From JAWXBR01 sp046595995 (GTDB lineage Bacteria > Bacteroidota > Ignavibacteria > Kapaibacteriales > Kapaibacteriaceae): a DNA stretch of 35,548 nt. This document shows positions 1 to 10,600 of the stretch, one piece after another. Position 1 is the stretch's first letter, and the number at the start of each line of letters is the position of its first letter. The DNA lies in the NCBI GenBank assembly GCA_046595995.1, contig JBKJNB010000047.1, positions 1-35,548 on the forward strand, read 5' to 3'. The notes beneath the pieces were generated by a model, which was given only the letters and a program-made list of their open reading frames with translations, ran no database searches and had not been told where the DNA came from. A program made the translations under genes and the position numbers.

Positions 1-1284
1 TGGATTGACTTTCGTCCAATCACAGATAATGCGAAGGTTAAGGTCGCGTTGCAAGGTCGTAGGATCGCCCAATGGCGTTACACCGAGGGTTGTTCCTAGG
101 ATACCCTTATCGATGTAATCAATTCGGCCTTCACGGACTGGCTGAGGGAATGGATCGATTTCGCCTAAACCACCCTTGCGGAATGACTTGAACGTGAGCC
201 ACTTTGCGTCAGACTGAACAAGGATGTCAGTCATGCGCGTGCCTGACGTTGCATTGATAACATCGATGTCACGCGTACCTACACCATTAACGATGGCGTG
301 GTCGACAGCAGGTGTAGCACCAGAGTCAATCGTTACGGGGTCTACAACAAACCAGTCTGCATTGTTCGATCCGTCAACAGAGTCAGCCAGACGGAATTGA
401 CGGTCAGATTGTAGTGTAAACGATAGACGAGGGATTTCATCCGTTACTTCCACCCAGACCATACCTGGACGTGATGGACGTAGTGGATCGCGAATTTGCT
501 CTTGGTTGAATTGGTCGAAGAAGAAGTTGTCTACGCCACCAAGACCAGCGTATGGTCCAGGAACTGGATCGCCCGGGAACGGTAGTTCGTATCCGACTTG
601 GAAGTCGTTGTAGAACAATGTGTCGTTCGTGAGAATTAACGGCGTACGCGCGCTAACCGGGTTCTGTGCAGGATTTGCAATAACGCGGAAGCGTAGGTAG
701 AACAACTCTACATACGGACGCTGATCACATGTTGATGTGATGTCGCCTGTTTGTGGTAGTTGTTTCGATGACACTGCGGTAATCATTACGCGCTTGCCAC
801 GAAGACGGTTTTGCAGTGGACCGCCAATAACACGTTGGAACGTGGTATCACGGGTAACATGCGTAGAGAATTCGAAATCCTTAGCAAGAGCTCCGATAGG
901 AAGACCTTGCTGACCTCTGATTGGACCGTTCTTTTCAACGCCCATAAATTCGAGGGCGGTGCTGTCGAACTGGATCTTTGTCTTGAAGCTGTAAATAGGA
1001 AACGCCTCATACGTCGAGGTCGATCTCCAGCAGTTCTTCATGAAGACAGGAACGAGCAATGTACGCTCTCCATTTGTACCACGACGTGGTACCCAGATGC
1101 GGCCGTCAGGATAATAGGTCTGGTTCCATTGAGAGCCCGCGCCAGTTAAACTAAGCGTCGGCATTTCCGGCTTATCGGCGCCTTGGCCGTTTGATACTTG
1201 CGTACCAAGCGTGGTCAACGCTACCAAGAGAAGAGCAACGCCAAGCTTGGCGCCGCTACCCCAGAGAGCATATCGACGGATCAT
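1..1284 (-). CDS. Secreted cohesin-like/BACON-like protein, 3' end outside window
   Basis: This is the N-terminal 428 residues of a secreted protein; the reading frame is open to the window edge. The start is ATG at 1284, preceded by a strong Shine-Dalgarno (AGAGGAG). Residues 1-33 form a signal peptide (hydrophobic core VALLLVAL) with a likely cut at SNG|Q34. Residues about 75-230 look like a cohesin-type beta sandwich (FKTKIQFDSTALEFMGV). Around residues 345-370 a segment ending DAKWLTFKSF resembles a BACON domain, which is a guess from the WLTF motif. It is the last visible gene of a four-gene secreted operon, 35 bp after its neighbour. The neighbours carry T9SS tails, so one is likely at the missing C-terminus. 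I do not recognise a named family or function; a surface or matrix role is inference. Confidence 0.75.
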   Translation of the reverse strand, partial: MIRRYALWGSGAKLGVALLLVALTTLGTQVSNGQGADKPEMPTLSLTGAGSQWNQTYYPDGRIWVPRRGTNGERTLLVPVFMKNCWRSTSTYEAFPIYSFKTKIQFDSTALEFMGVEKNGPIRGQQGLPIGALAKDFEFSTHVTRDTTFQRVIGGPLQNRLRGKRVMITAVSSKQLPQTGDITSTCDQRPYVELFYLRFRVIANPAQNPVSARTPLILTNDTLFYNDFQVGYELPFPGDPVPGPYAGLGGVDNFFFDQFNQEQIRDPLRPSRPGMVWVEVTDEIPRLSFTLQSDRQFRLADSVDGSNNADWFVVDPVTIDSGATPAVDHAIVNGVGTRDIDVINATSGTRMTDILVQSDAKWLTFKSFRKGGLGEIDPFPQPVREGRIDYIDKGILGTTLGVTPLGDPTTLQRDLNLRIICDWTKVNP

Positions 1285-1319
1285 ATTAGACTCCTCTGAT
1301 GAGTAGATCAGCTGATTTT

Positions 1320-2492
1320 TCACTTCAACAACTTTTTCGTTAGTGTCAACCCACCACTTGTGGTCTTTACAAAGTAGACGCCATGCGGTAGATCGTGGAT
1401 CGGGACCTGAATTCGATTTGTGCCTTCGTTAAACGCGACGCGATAGACTATCGCGCCATCAAGGGCATAAACCGTCAGAAACCCCGGCTGTCCATGAACA
1501 CCCTGCACTACGATGGCATCTTCCATCATACGTATTGTTACAGAGTCTTCATCGACATCCGATAATGCTGATACTGTCTTCTTGTGTGTTACAACCCTAA
1601 CGCTGTCTGTCTTCGCTGGCGTAATGCAACCACAATCTTCTAACGATTGAACCGAGGCCGTAAACGTTGTCGAGTCATTATTTCGCTCATGCGAGGCGGA
1701 AAGAACAACTTGTGCCTGTAAGGGACCGGAAGGGGCGACGTAGTAAACTTTTACTGTGTCGATTCCTATTCTCTTCATACTGTCTGCTGTAGCACCTACT
1801 AAAATCACGGTATCAATTGATATGCCGTTCGTAGGAACCTTTGTTACGGTAAGAGCTGCACGTGTGTTCTTGAGTTCAGGTGTTGTTAAGTCGATCGTAA
1901 AGCTAGCTGTAGAATCAGGTGACTCAATGTGCACTGCTTCCGTATCGATCGTTGCTCCTATGGATGGCTTTATTACCGGAATCGCAACTGCTGCAAAAAT
2001 TTCCGATACGTCTACTGTCACTTTGCGCTTGAATTCTTTATTAAAGTCAAGTGCGTAAAACATGCCGATAGTTGGAACGGTTATCGAGTCGCTGTCATGA
2101 CAGTCTCCAACAAAATTACCGCCGATTGCTATGAGAGGGATGTTGCCTTTTGCGTGTGTCGAAATCGAAAAAGCCGACACCTTTATCTCTCCTGGCGTTC
2201 GAAAGTTGTATGCTGGATTGTATTCTCCAAACTCAAGTTGGCCTGCAAGCGTTCCCTGTGGAAAGCCTTGCGTTGGTCGAATCACTGAAGTATCATATCT
2301 CAGTGTGATGTCAAAGTACATGAGGCTATCACTAAAGAACACCTCGCCAATCGAAGCCGTCAGAAGAAATGTTTTGTCGTTAGAGCAGAGGTTGACAGTT
2401 CGAACTGATTCGATCCGCAGCGTGTCTCCGGCTTTTGTGATGCTGCTGGCCGCCATAAAGGCAGCCAGCATAATCATCACAAAACATTTCAT
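1320..2492 (-). CDS. Secreted cohesin-like protein with T9SS C-terminal sorting domain
   Basis: A 390-residue exported protein. Residues 1-22 are a signal peptide (MKCFVMIMLAAFMAASSITKA), with mature Gly rather than Gln at +1. Residues about 45-165 resemble a cohesin-like beta sandwich (YFDITLRYDTSVIRP, then GEIKVSAFS). A second beta-rich region follows at about 175-300. The last 75 residues are a T9SS type A sorting domain: ...LTVYALDGAIVYR..., then LPHGVYFVKTTSG and the short basic end LTKKLLK. Such tails direct export across the outer membrane and are usually removed or exchanged for an A-LPS anchor. The start has no visible Shine-Dalgarno and lies 17 bp after the upstream gene, so it may be translationally coupled. 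No enzymatic motif is visible. Confidence 0.8.
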   Translation of the reverse strand: MKCFVMIMLAAFMAASSITKAGDTLRIESVRTVNLCSNDKTFLLTASIGEVFFSDSLMYFDITLRYDTSVIRPTQGFPQGTLAGQLEFGEYNPAYNFRTPGEIKVSAFSISTHAKGNIPLIAIGGNFVGDCHDSDSITVPTIGMFYALDFNKEFKRKVTVDVSEIFAAVAIPVIKPSIGATIDTEAVHIESPDSTASFTIDLTTPELKNTRAALTVTKVPTNGISIDTVILVGATADSMKRIGIDTVKVYYVAPSGPLQAQVVLSASHERNNDSTTFTASVQSLEDCGCITPAKTDSVRVVTHKKTVSALSDVDEDSVTIRMMEDAIVVQGVHGQPGFLTVYALDGAIVYRVAFNEGTNRIQVPIHDLPHGVYFVKTTSGGLTLTKKLLK

Positions 2493-2501
2493 GTCAATTG
2501 A

Positions 2502-2519
2502 AGTGCGTGTTAGCGCACT
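2502..2519 (-). other. Small hairpin over a stop codon
   Basis: A 6-bp perfect inverted repeat (AGTGCG at 2502-2507, CGCACT at 2514-2519) with a 6-nt loop spans the stop codon of the 702-residue gene and lies 10 nt upstream of the next start. The downstream gene lacks a Shine-Dalgarno, so local structure might influence coupling. It may equally be chance. Confidence 0.3.
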
Positions 2520-4618
2520 ACTGAGATAATAATCGAAGTTGTTGCAGCACCGTCTACGCGGACGATATACGCACCTGGCGCTACAAGCGTGCCAGTTGCA
2601 TCAGTACCATTCCATGTAGCCGAAAGTGTTCCTGCATTTGCCGTGCCGTTAAAGATTGTAGCGATGTTCTTACCGAACGCATCGAAGATGCGAATGGTGT
2701 ATGTACCGCTTACAGGGACATTAACTGCAACTGTGGTTGACGTGCTCATCGGATTTGGCGAGGATGCCATCGAGCTTGTGCCCGAAATAGCGTCGCCGTT
2801 GATGACTTGATCTTCCTTCGCCACTTCGTTGAAACGGATGCCGCCGACGCGATAAACGTCTGCAGATTTAACAGTCACATAGGCAACCGGAGTTGACGAT
2901 GTAAATGCACCGTTACCAACGACAACAGCTACGTCTGTAGAAAAGTCTGCATCAACATTGCCATTTTCTACGTCCACACTTGTTACTGAGGCTATTTCTG
3001 GTAGTTCGAGCTTAAACGCGAACGTACCGTTGATTGAACCATTCAGGTACACAGGGATGCGAACAAGATCATTACCAATTGACGTAGGCGTGCCGAACGA
3101 AACGTTGTCTGCAAACAGATCTGTAGTAACCTTACCGAAGTCTGGTCCGGTAGTGTCATTGTCATAAATCCATGGCAGTCCTGGAAGACGTCCCGAGATA
3201 TAACGCATAATCAAAGCAGCGTCATATTCCGTTACTTCATAGTAGATCTGGCTCAGATTGCTTACATCTGGAGCTTTACCACCAACACCATAGAGACCTT
3301 CGCTTTCGTTCATTACGCGCAGAACTTGCTTGCCAGTCGTTGCAATGATGCCCGGACCTGGGAACGGGAACAGTTGTTCGACGTCAATTGTGCGGCGCCA
3401 GATGATGATGTGCGGAGGAATAGGATTGACTGCTGCATTAATCGAGTCTGCTGTAAACGTGCGATTGAGCTTTGTGTAGTAGTAGCGACCAGAGTGATTC
3501 ACATCACCTTGATACGCTTGACGTTTCCAAACTGAATCGAGAAGGCGACGGGTAACCATCGAACGCATAATTACGCGCGCATCGTTAGCCGTTACACGTC
3601 GGTTCTGTGGTAGACCTTGATGACGTTGACCTTCTGCACCAGATGTATCGGCATCACCGAAACCCCAAATGTTGAATGTCAGGTAACGAATCGATGAAAA
3701 GCGAATGATAGCGTCTGAGCGACCGTCAGATGGTTGCCACCTCGACGTACTATCAGTACGCGTGTTAGCTCCGACCTGAGGAACCCAAATCAGACCGTTC
3801 CAGAAATCTGCAAGGAAACCAGGGAATCCACTATTACCCTTGATACCAACCGTTGCACCGCGCGTTACAACAGTTGTACCTGCTGTGAACGGGTTGCCGC
3901 CGATTGAACCGTAAGCAAACTCGATATCGCCTTGGTAGTTCTCCGTTGCGCCTGCTTCGTACAGACGAGCTTGGAAATTACCAACGCTCGAGTTGATTGA
4001 CTGGTCGTTGATGTTGAGGTTTTTCCACTGAATGATAAGCACTCGGCGAACAAACGTCTCCTGTAGACCAGTAACTGGATTAATGCGCGTGTATCGAACC
4101 GTGTCGCAGGTCTCATTACGATCGACATCGAGCGTGTATGAGATTTCGGACGGCATAAAGCCATTAATGATGTCAAGGTTTGTACGCAGACGGTGATCAC
4201 CCCAGAACGGAGCAACTACGTTGTCTGGATACGAAGCTGAATTCAAGAATAGCCCGATGGATTGCTTAGCAGGTACAAGCTTGGTGGCGTCGAACGTTGC
4301 GAAACCATTTACACTTACATACACGCCATTGTAGATAGCGCCATTGTAGTTCAGCTGGAAACCAGATGGGAACTGAACAAAGGCGTATCCATCGTCGAGA
4401 TCATTCACGTTCGTTGGTGCAAGCACAAACGAGCTGGCTGGAATGATGTTTTTGTTCGAGCGCGAAACGGGGCAGATATCAACGTCGCGATAGGGTCGAC
4501 CTACAACCAGTTCCGGCTGACGGAATTGGTTAAAGATCTGTTGCGCTACGCCATCCACAGCACCGAACGCGATAGAACAGAGTACAATTGCTAACGCAAC
4601 TAATACCTGTTTTTTCAT
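2510..4618 (-). CDS. Secreted NIDO-like, dockerin-like, cohesin-like protein with T9SS tail
   Basis: A 702-residue protein. I place the start at ATG 4618 (MKKQVLVALAIVLCS) because a GGAG motif sits 5 nt upstream and a signal peptide follows at once, cut GVA|Q26; the frame extends 96 nt further upstream without support. Residues about 65-240 resemble a nidogen/NIDO-type domain (VSVNGFATFD, VVAPFWGD, VLIIQWKN, FQARLYE). Residues 320-475 carry a broken-up dockerin-like pair: GDADTSG plus TANDARVIMRSM, and GDVNHSG plus TEYDAALIMRYISG, with long inserts between the calcium loop and the helix. Residues about 500-605 look cohesin-like. The last 85 residues (PNPMSTSTTV... to IISVVR) are a T9SS type A sorting domain. 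The gene lies 79 bp after the giant gene, with a hairpin in the gap. Ligand and role are unknown. Confidence 0.82.
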   Translation of the reverse strand: MKKQVLVALAIVLCSIAFGAVDGVAQQIFNQFRQPELVVGRPYRDVDICPVSRSNKNIIPASSFVLAPTNVNDLDDGYAFVQFPSGFQLNYNGAIYNGVYVSVNGFATFDATKLVPAKQSIGLFLNSASYPDNVVAPFWGDHRLRTNLDIINGFMPSEISYTLDVDRNETCDTVRYTRINPVTGLQETFVRRVLIIQWKNLNINDQSINSSVGNFQARLYEAGATENYQGDIEFAYGSIGGNPFTAGTTVVTRGATVGIKGNSGFPGFLADFWNGLIWVPQVGANTRTDSTSRWQPSDGRSDAIIRFSSIRYLTFNIWGFGDADTSGAEGQRHQGLPQNRRVTANDARVIMRSMVTRRLLDSVWKRQAYQGDVNHSGRYYYTKLNRTFTADSINAAVNPIPPHIIIWRRTIDVEQLFPFPGPGIIATTGKQVLRVMNESEGLYGVGGKAPDVSNLSQIYYEVTEYDAALIMRYISGRLPGLPWIYDNDTTGPDFGKVTTDLFADNVSFGTPTSIGNDLVRIPVYLNGSINGTFAFKLELPEIASVTSVDVENGNVDADFSTDVAVVVGNGAFTSSTPVAYVTVKSADVYRVGGIRFNEVAKEDQVINGDAISGTSSMASSPNPMSTSTTVAVNVPVSGTYTIRIFDAFGKNIATIFNGTANAGTLSATWNGTDATGTLVAPGAYIVRVDGAATTSIIISVVR

Positions 4619-4659
4619 ACGTACTCCATGGTTTACATGTTTAAAATCGTTGCCGGAGT

Positions 4660-4685
4660 GGGGGCTGGCTGTTTTACCAGCCCCC
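4660..4685 (-). other. Intercistronic GC-rich hairpin
   Basis: A perfect 9-bp inverted repeat (GGGGGCTGG at 4660-4668, CCAGCCCCC at 4677-4685) with an 8-nt loop lies between the stop of the giant secreted gene and the start of the 702-residue gene. CCG/CGG flanks could extend the stem across an internal loop. No U-tract follows on the minus-strand transcript, so it looks more like an mRNA-stabilising or processing element, or a partial attenuator, than an intrinsic terminator. Confidence 0.55.
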
Positions 4686-4697
4686 TTCGGATGTGCT

Positions 4698-7600
4698 TTA
4701 GCGGACAAGAACAATCTGCTGTGTAGCAGAGGTCATGCCATCGGAGATGCGTACTGTGTACAGTCCGCTACTCATTGACGTACCGTTGCTCGTGCCGTTC
4801 CAATCGATCGTATGGTTGCCAGTAGTGAACAGTTCACTAGCCAGTGTAGCAACTTTAGCGCCAATGGCGTCAAAGATTTCTACCGTTACAACCTTTGTAC
4901 CTGGTGCGTTGAACGTGATGGCTGTAGACGTAGAGAACGGGTTTGGAGCCGTGTTTACGATAGACAGTACGTTCGACGTTTGAGGAACGTCTCCTTCTAC
5001 TGGCGTTGTGAAGTCATAGACAATCACAAAACCTTCGAGCGATGTGCGGAAGATGGTTATCGTATCACAGCCACCAGATGATGTGTGAACAATATCAGGA
5101 ACCGAGCTACCGTTGCCGATCTTCATATCGTAGTTGAACAACGAACCAGTACCGGAGATATCGTCGCGGATGTAGTACGAGCCTGGATTCGCTGCATCAC
5201 GTGCAGGAACGTCGGCACGGCACCATGACAACTTCACAGGATAGAACTCACTCGATTGGCCATTGTCGCCACCAGCTTGGAAGCGCGCACGATAGACGGC
5301 TTCACCTGGTGTGATTGAGAATGGAAAGATAGAGCGGAGAATACCCTGACGCGTTGGAATCGTCCAGCGCGCATCAAAGATGTCACCGATTGGCAATGGT
5401 GGCAATTCATACTCGCAATAGTTGGAGTCGAGCTTGCCAAATGCACCATCTTCATCACCACGAGTAGCGATGGTTGTTCCTTGAACACCAAATGTTAGAA
5501 CCTGGAACGAACCAACGGAATTCTCAACACGAACATCTGCAGTAAAGCGCGTTGTATCAGAAATGGACACTGTGTACTCGAGTGTATCGAGCGCACCAGT
5601 GCGATCCGTTACTTCAATAACGATCCTGATACGGCCATTAATGATTGGAGCGTTTTGCTTTAGACCGGTTGAGCTAATGACAACCTTTTGAGTGTCGGCA
5701 GATTCACTGGTGATCTGCTGTGGTGTGAACGACCATTGATCAAGTGGTTCTGGTTTGATCACGCGGAACGTGAGTGTCTCGTTGTTGTTCTGGCGACGCT
5801 TGAGATCCAAGTCAGCCACACGAATCGTGTCTGAGTATGGAGCACCAAGATCTACGCAGCGAATAACAGGAGAAGAGAACAGACGTGGATTGTGGTTCAC
5901 GGCGTTGATCTTCATTGTCAGAGTTTTAACATCGACGAGGTTACCAGCATCGGTTACAAGTACGGTAACGTTTACTGTTGAATCAGGGAACGGTACGTCA
6001 GTAACACGAGGTGTACCGTAGAGTAGACCTGACTTAGGATCGATCTTCAACCACTTCGGTGTTGTCTTGCGACCAGTGAGATTGATGTAACCAGCTTCAG
6101 TAAAGTACGGGTCAACAGCGATGCTATCCGGACCGAAGTCATTATAGATCAGTGTGAACTCGTGCCATTGACCAAAGTTAGGATCGTAGACCTTGATACG
6201 GCGAGATGAGTCAAGAAGAGTGACGTTGTAATCCGTGTCTTCTATCGCATCTGGCAGTGATGCTGTAATGATCGTTGGTTGAACGTTCACAAATACGCGG
6301 CGCGTAAGTGTGCTTAGCCCACCGTGACCGTCGTTCACTACGATGCTAACGATAGAATCTGTGTTCAGGTCACCACTTATAGGATTGCCTGGGTTAAGGT
6401 CGTTGATTGGCTTCAGAAGCTCGCGGGCGTCAGCGTTCGAGATACGAACGTTGATGCGACCCGTAGATGTGAAGTCCTCAGCAAAACCATCAGTTTGTCC
6501 TGAGTTCGAGTAACGACGGAGGTACTGATTCGACATCCAAATTGGACGTGACATACGTACTTCGTCGATCGTTGTGTCGCCTGGTGTTTCACGGATAGCT
6601 GTTGACATGAAGCCGTATGCGGTCTTTCCATAACGGAAGTCCCATGCACCATACTTCTGTACAACTGCACGACCTGCATCAACCGCCGCTGCGTCTTCGA
6701 ACTCATCATCGGTGTTCACGTCGAGCATGAAGCGAAGCGAGTCAGTAAGATTGGCTACGTATTGCATGTTGATACTGTCCGGCTGGTTGATAGCCGGATT
6801 GTTGTACGCTTCATCTACAATCGCATTCGGAACGATGAAACGACGGCCAACGCGCGACTCTGTAACGCGCATCCGGAGTGTATCCAGGTAACGTCCGTTA
6901 GCAAAGACAGTTGAATCAGTTGTCGTCGGATCGAGCACGATTGTCGTATCGCCCTTAAGCATGCTTGTGTATTGCTGCTCGTTGACGCTACGAATTGGAT
7001 GAGCCCAGAGGAATCGTGGCAGACTGTCTACAACATGGATACGGAAACGATAGGATGTCGAGTCGATGAATCCAAAGTTTACCGTGTCTTGTTGTAGGTA
7101 GCGAGCGTTCGTATTGTCTGGATTACGTTGGTCTAGAGGAATCGAGTTGTTGTCGTACGCTTCAGCATGGAAATAGCTTGGGTACAGATAGATCCACTTA
7201 GCGATCATTTCTTCCGTAAAGCCTGATGCACGTAAAGAGTCTACGAGTTCAAGCGTTGGCGGGAAGTTCTTTGCAACAACTTCAATTTCTTCACCACCTG
7301 GAACGATGTATGGGTTGATTGGACGTCCGCGAAGAATGCGGTATCCAGTAGCACCCCATGCCATGTTGTCGGCGTCTGAAGCCTTCACCAGCGTGTCACG
7401 CAACCAGTACTTCAAGGCTGAAGCTGGGTCTGTGATCGTGTAGAAGTACGAGAGATACGAACTACGTGTGCTATCGAGGAGCACGCGTGGGTCGAAGAAC
7501 CGATTGGTATCTGTTGCAGTGATCGTGAAGATTGTATCACGTTCTGTCCAGTCAAGAGCTGGTAACGGTACACCGGCTGAATCAGCAGGATAGGATGCTG

Positions 7601-10600
7601 GTTCGTTGAACCAGCTGCCATTGCCATCAGCGCGAAGTGATTGAGCTGCCGTGATTGGAGTATAGAGACGATTCTCCGTTACGAATACGCGATTGCGCAT
7701 TGCTGGATGAATAGACGCTGCAGTACCAAGAGTATCTGCTGAGCCGGTAAACACTGGTGGAGTCGTGTTGTTGCCAACAGTAAACGACAGAGCGCCGTTT
7801 ATAGCTGCGACAACGCCATCTTTCCAGAGAACCGTACGTGACACAACGATGACTTCGTCACCTTCACGTACTGGTAGGGCGCGGTAACGCTCTCCACCGT
7901 AGTACGTTTCTTTACCGCCGTCACCGAAGAGATTGTTGGAAGTTGGTAGCGCAGGACGATTACCTAAGCGGAAGTTTGGTCCACCAAGTTCGCCAAGCAC
8001 TGTCGAGCCTTCCCAACGACGACCAGGTAGAGCAGACGAATCTTCAGCGATGCCGTTGTCAGCAAGGCGCGAAAGAAGTGTTGCACCTGATCCATATGTC
8101 GCAAGGTTTTCAAATGCACGACGGATGTTTGGATCGCCACCATTTGTGGAGTCAGGTACAAGTTCCGTGCGAGCGCGGAAGATTGTATCTGTGAGTCCCT
8201 TTTGGCTAAGATTCATGCGAATAAAGTCACCGGTACGCTGGTTGATAACGAAGAACACAGTCTCGTTAATAGCGCGAGGATCGTTGTTGCTGATTTCGGC
8301 TGTAGAGCTGTAGTCGGCACGAGCCTCTAGGAACAGTGGGTAGCCAATTGGATGGTCACCAACAAATTCTGTTTGAACGCGAGCGATTACAGGATCCATT
8401 TCAGCATCGAACGGATTGCGCGTTGTGCGCTTTACGTACTTGTTGAAGGATGGACGCAGTGGATCGGTGTACATCTTCAGTGTCGGTGGGATACCAACAG
8501 CGAAGTCTTCGATTGGTGACATACGACGACGTGAGTAGTCGGCTGTCTTGATATCGGTACCCTTGTCGAAGATGTCGTAGATACGGCCTGCAAGCAGAAG
8601 TGTATCTGGGATCTCGTAGATCGGAATTGGCTTGTAGTTGTAGCGATAGGTCGATTCGAATGGACCTTGCTCGCGGAGGTTAACCGTAAAGTTCCGTTTG
8701 AAATTCAAGTGCGTCTTACCGTTACCGGCTATGAAGAACGTTTCCTGAATGCGCTGGAATGTTTGGTTCTGAGATAGCGGAAGAATCGTGTTAACGTTTG
8801 CTTCTGTGCGACCCCAGTAGTTGCCGCGGAGTGTATCAACGCCACCAAAACCGATACCCGTTGTGCCAGCAAGAACACCCTTGGTGTCCTGAGCATCAGG
8901 CATACGGATAATGAAACGGGCATTGTTATCGTAGATGGAGTTAGCTGCGGAGCCTGCAAGTGTCCATGGTAGTGGACCTGTTACTTCACCGTAAATGACC
9001 GCACCCGCTAGATCGCTTGAAGCAGGATTAGCACCATTTAGCAACGGACCAGTGATGGTATCTGAACGACGACTGATATCGGAAGTCGCACGGTTGCCTG
9101 TGAAAAGGCAGCGCTGAACGCCGAGTTTCAGATCGTAGTTGTCAGAGTAAATCGCAGCACCAGTGTAAGCGGTGTTGTTCTGCATACGTACGCGATCGAA
9201 ACCAAAGGTGTCGACGCGAACGCGGATACTATCAAGGATGTACAATGCACCGCCGAGGCCAGTACCGTTTTCACGGATGCCGACGACTGGGTGACGTACT
9301 AGAACATCGTTGCGCTGTGTTGTACCACTACCCATGCGGGCCATGTTTGGCACTGCAACGTTGTCGTAGAATCGGGTAAGCATGCGCTCATCCGCGCGAG
9401 GCATGATAGTCTGGAACGTGAACACGTCGTTACGCGCCATGTAGCCCGTAGCTACACCAAGGCCGTTATACAACATGCTGTCAAGATCTGACACCATGAA
9501 GCGCTTGCGTGTTAGTGTATCTGGTGTTACTACTGAAACCGCACCGCCGTTACCGTTGAACGCCTTGTTTGCACGGAATTCTGTACCCTTAACTACGTTA
9601 AGGTCGGAGTTGATGGTGTATAAACCACCACCACCACGTACTTCATTCTTAACGGAGTCTGCAACTTCACCTACGCGGTTGTTTACAAACGTTGAACGGA
9701 CAAAGCGAAGCACGCGACGCTCGATCGGTAGCTGAGCCTGTGGTTGATGAACTGCAACAGCACCGCCGGAGTAACCAGCCGTGTTGTTCGTGAATTCAAC
9801 ACCATAGTTCGTGCCGTACACCCACAGTGGGCCCGTTGCACCACCCGCACCATACACACGCATGTTGCGACCAGTGAAGATAGCGCCGCCGTCTGCGGAT
9901 GCCTTGTTGTCACGGAATTTGATGTTGAAGCCGTAGTCGCGAGCGTTAATAATACCGTCTGAACCACCGATGACCGGTGATTGCAGAATGTCTACAGCAC
10001 CCGTTGCGACATAGATAGCTCCACCACGTGCCGATTCGTTCGACAGGAAGTGTGTTGGAGGGTTGTTATCGAGATTACCACGGACGGAGATTTGGCCAGC
10101 ATTTGGGCTGGCATAGATAGCACCGCCGTGCGAGTAACTTGTTATAGACGTGTTAAGGTTGAGCGTGCTCATGTCCTTAATGAACGGCACCATCGTTTTG
10201 TTCGATGTGAAACGTCCAGCAAAGATTACAGCCGTATTGTCCGCTACGTGAATGGCACCACCACGAGCACCCGTCGTGCGGTTAGCACCGACGAGATTCG
10301 TTGACTGGCGGTTTTCAGCGTAGTTGCCTGTGCACTCGAGTGTGTCTTTACCTTGAATGTCGTTGATACCAAAACCAACCGTGAAGCGATCACGACCGGA
10401 GATGTATACAGCGCCACCAGAGGCTTCGTTCTTGCGCGAGCGGTCGAGCGTACCATAGACCGTAGATGCACGGTTTACGTCGGTCACGAACAGAATGCCA
10501 CCAATGCGAACAGTGTCGACATCGGAGTTCAATGTGCGGTTGTTCGTAAAGCGGATTTGACGAATGCGACCAAGGTACATAGCCAGACGAGCGTCATCAA

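Noticed and set aside
811..1149. Plus-strand open frame of 112 codons at the left end
   Set aside because: It lies opposite the secreted gene on the minus strand, which has a signal peptide, a Shine-Dalgarno and a coherent protein. The plus-strand product is low in recognisable structure.
1307..1316. Palindrome ATCAGCTGAT followed by T residues, as a terminator
   Set aside because: The T-run lies on the wrong side for the minus-strand operon, and no plus-strand gene ends there.
4619..4714. Upstream extension of the 702-residue gene overlapping the giant gene
   Set aside because: The extension would bury the signal peptide behind 32 hydrophilic residues, and the ATG at 4618 has its own Shine-Dalgarno.
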